Under the pieces are notes generated by a model, which saw only the letters and a program-made list of their open reading frames with translations, was not told where the DNA came from and did no database searches. The translations under genes and the position numbers were made by a program. A stretch of 64,000 bases of DNA from Streptomyces sp. NBC_01723 (lineage in GTDB: Bacteria > Actinomycetota > Actinomycetes > Streptomycetales > Streptomycetaceae): NCBI RefSeq assembly GCF_036246005.1, contig NZ_CP109171.1, positions 1,221,001 to 1,285,000 on the forward strand, given 5' to 3'. Shown piece after piece: positions 61,410-64,000 of the stretch. How positions within the stretch are numbered: position 1 is the first letter of the stretch; every line of letters starts with the position of its first letter.

Positions 61410-62018
61410 TCAATCGGCAGTGGCGTCCGCACGGACCAGGCGGCGGACCTGCACCACGTAGAGAACACCTGCCCACCAGTACAGGGTTGTACCCCATCCG
61501 GCGAACGCCCATCCGAAAACAGCGGCGAGTGACGCGATCCACCCGCTGCCGTCGCTGAGCAGCAGCAGGGGGAAGGCGTACATGAGGTTGAAGGTGGCCG
61601 CCTTGCCCAGGAAGTTCACCTGTGGCGGCGGATAGCCGTGCCGACGGAGGATGCCCACCATCACGAGCAGGACCGCCTCGCGGGCAAGAAGTACAAGTGT
61701 CAACCAGAGTGGGAGGATCTCCCGCCAGGTGAGGCCCACCAGCGTCGACAGGATGTAGAGCCGGTCCGCCGCGGGGTCCAGGAGCCGCCCGAGGCTGCTG
61801 ATCTGGTTCCAGCGCCGCGCGAGCTTCCCGTCCAGGTAGTCACTGACCCCGCTCAGAGCCAGCACCAACAGCGCCCATCCGTCGCTCTGCGGGCCGCCGA
61901 ACTCGGGGCGGAGGATGAGCCACAGGAAGAGCGGCACGCCGGCGAGGCGCGCCATGCTCAGGATGTTCGGGATGGTGAGGACCCGGTCGGTCTGCACGCG
62001 GGTCTCCTGGACCTCCAC
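61410..62018 (-). CDS. CDP-alcohol phosphatidyltransferase (PgsA-like)
   Basis: A 202-residue membrane enzyme of the CDP-OH family. The invariant motif DGX2ARX8GX3DX3D is DGKLARRWNQISSLGRLLD then PAAD (about 65-88). Helices surround it (ALLVLALSGVSDYL, LTLVLLAREAVLLVMVGI). It likely makes phosphatidylglycerophosphate or phosphatidylinositol phosphate from CDP-diacylglycerol; the start RVLTIPNILSMARLAGVPLF is PgsA-type. GTG 62018 follows AGGAGG by seven bases. It is the first gene of the block transcribed leftward after the rRNA operon terminator. Confidence 0.88.
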   Translation of the reverse strand: MEVQETRVQTDRVLTIPNILSMARLAGVPLFLWLILRPEFGGPQSDGWALLVLALSGVSDYLDGKLARRWNQISSLGRLLDPAADRLYILSTLVGLTWREILPLWLTLVLLAREAVLLVMVGILRRHGYPPPQVNFLGKAATFNLMYAFPLLLLSDGSGWIASLAAVFGWAFAGWGTTLYWWAGVLYVVQVRRLVRADATAD

Positions 62019-62074
62019 GCGGGGGCCTCCTGGTGGGAAACGAGCCAATGATGCTCACTGACCTTACCTCAACG

Positions 62075-62119
62075 CAAAAAAGCTCTGGCTCTCGGGCTGT
62101 GTGCCCAAGAGCCAGAGCT
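62075..62119 (-). terminator. Rho-independent terminator of the rRNA operon
   Basis: On the minus strand AGCTCTGGCTCT (62119-62108) pairs perfectly with AGAGCCAGAGCT (62092-62081), followed by TTTTTT (62080-62075), a textbook intrinsic terminator 10 bp past the 5S gene. Confidence 0.93.
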
Positions 62120-62128
62120 CTAAAAGGA

Positions 62129-62247
62129 GTTCGGCGGCGTCCTACTCTCCCACAGGGTCCCCCCTGCAGTACCATCGGCGCTGTAAGGCTTAGCTTCCGG
62201 GTTCGGAATGTAACCGGGCGTTTCCCCTACGCTATGACCACCGAAAC
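62129..62247 (-). rRNA. rrf: 5S ribosomal RNA
   Basis: The minus strand reads GTTTCGGTGGTCATAGCG to GAGTAGGACGCCGCCGAAC, 119 nt, with complementary ends and the central CGAACCCGGAAGCTAAGCC of bacterial 5S rRNA. The terminator follows immediately. Part of a minus-strand 16S-23S-5S operon. Confidence 0.96.
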
Positions 62248-62334
62248 ACTATGAAACAGACAACCAGCCGCCCCTGTGACCGGGGGCGGGTTGTTCGTGG
62301 TTTCAGAACCAACACAGTGGACGCGAGCAACTGA

Positions 62335-64000
<1,666 letters not shown>

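Overview
The window is high-GC DNA with the gene style of a Streptomyces chromosome: GTG starts are frequent, many regulators are paired divergently with their targets, and there are Streptomyces-type families such as DUF5999, a third divergent EF-Tu, and a DUF881-Sbp-DUF881-FHA-MerR envelope/division block. Most of it reads as a chromosomal arm-to-core stretch of housekeeping and accessory genes. The right end enters an rRNA operon on the minus strand (5S complete, 23S 3' part).

Layout. 1-5.2 kb: DedA-type membrane protein (cut by the window edge), hotdog thioesterase, two tandem paralogous secreted/membrane-anchored proteins, a spermidine-synthase-like protein, and EF-Tu3. 5.5-15.8 kb: VTT membrane protein, thiolase with divergent HxlR regulator, UppP, SDR oxidoreductase, apolipoprotein N-acyltransferase, Gfo/Idh/MocA oxidoreductase, and a TetR/FAD-monooxygenase pair with twin operators. 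15.8-23 kb: TPR-like protein, a MITE-like foldback element, uracil-DNA glycosylase, a peptide-type solute-binding lipoprotein, two SDR genes, a Gly/Gln/Asp-rich exported protein, and a HipA-like kinase with DUF3037 partner.

23-31.7 kb is the most interesting block. It is a non-phosphorylative L-fucose catabolic cluster bracketed by two near-twin GntR regulators. Present are L-fucose dehydrogenase (AKR), fuconolactonase, L-fuconate dehydratase, a 2-keto-3-deoxy-fuconate-type SDR, and a GH95 fucosidase. The sugar mutarotase and the terminal FAH-family hydrolase survive only as decayed remnants, and no transporter is present. The FAH remnant is an 80-codon in-frame relic that keeps its ribosome binding site and is translationally coupled to the dehydratase.

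31.9-45.9 kb: Rieske lipoprotein, three split-barrel flavoproteins, LysR and MocR regulators, three EamA exporters, an IS481-family element inserted exactly at the stop codon of one EamA gene, a Clp-N protein, PadR, PhzF, a CPBP protease and a GCS2-type ligase. 46.4-52 kb: small hypothetical genes, a di-Mop protein, and gcvP behind a tandem glycine riboswitch. 52-62 kb: DNA polymerase IV, then a minus-strand division/envelope block (MerR, bifunctional nuclease, FtsR-like MerR, FHA/GarA-like, DUF881, Sbp, DUF881, a mannose-1-phosphate guanylyltransferase fused to a degenerate phosphomannomutase domain, and a PgsA-like CDP-alcohol phosphatidyltransferase). The 5S and 23S rRNA genes follow.

A recurrent feature is a TANNNT hexamer ending 5-8 nt before the start codon with no Shine-Dalgarno sequence. 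It is seen at about ten genes and predicts leaderless transcripts. No tRNA gene, CRISPR array or prophage was seen.
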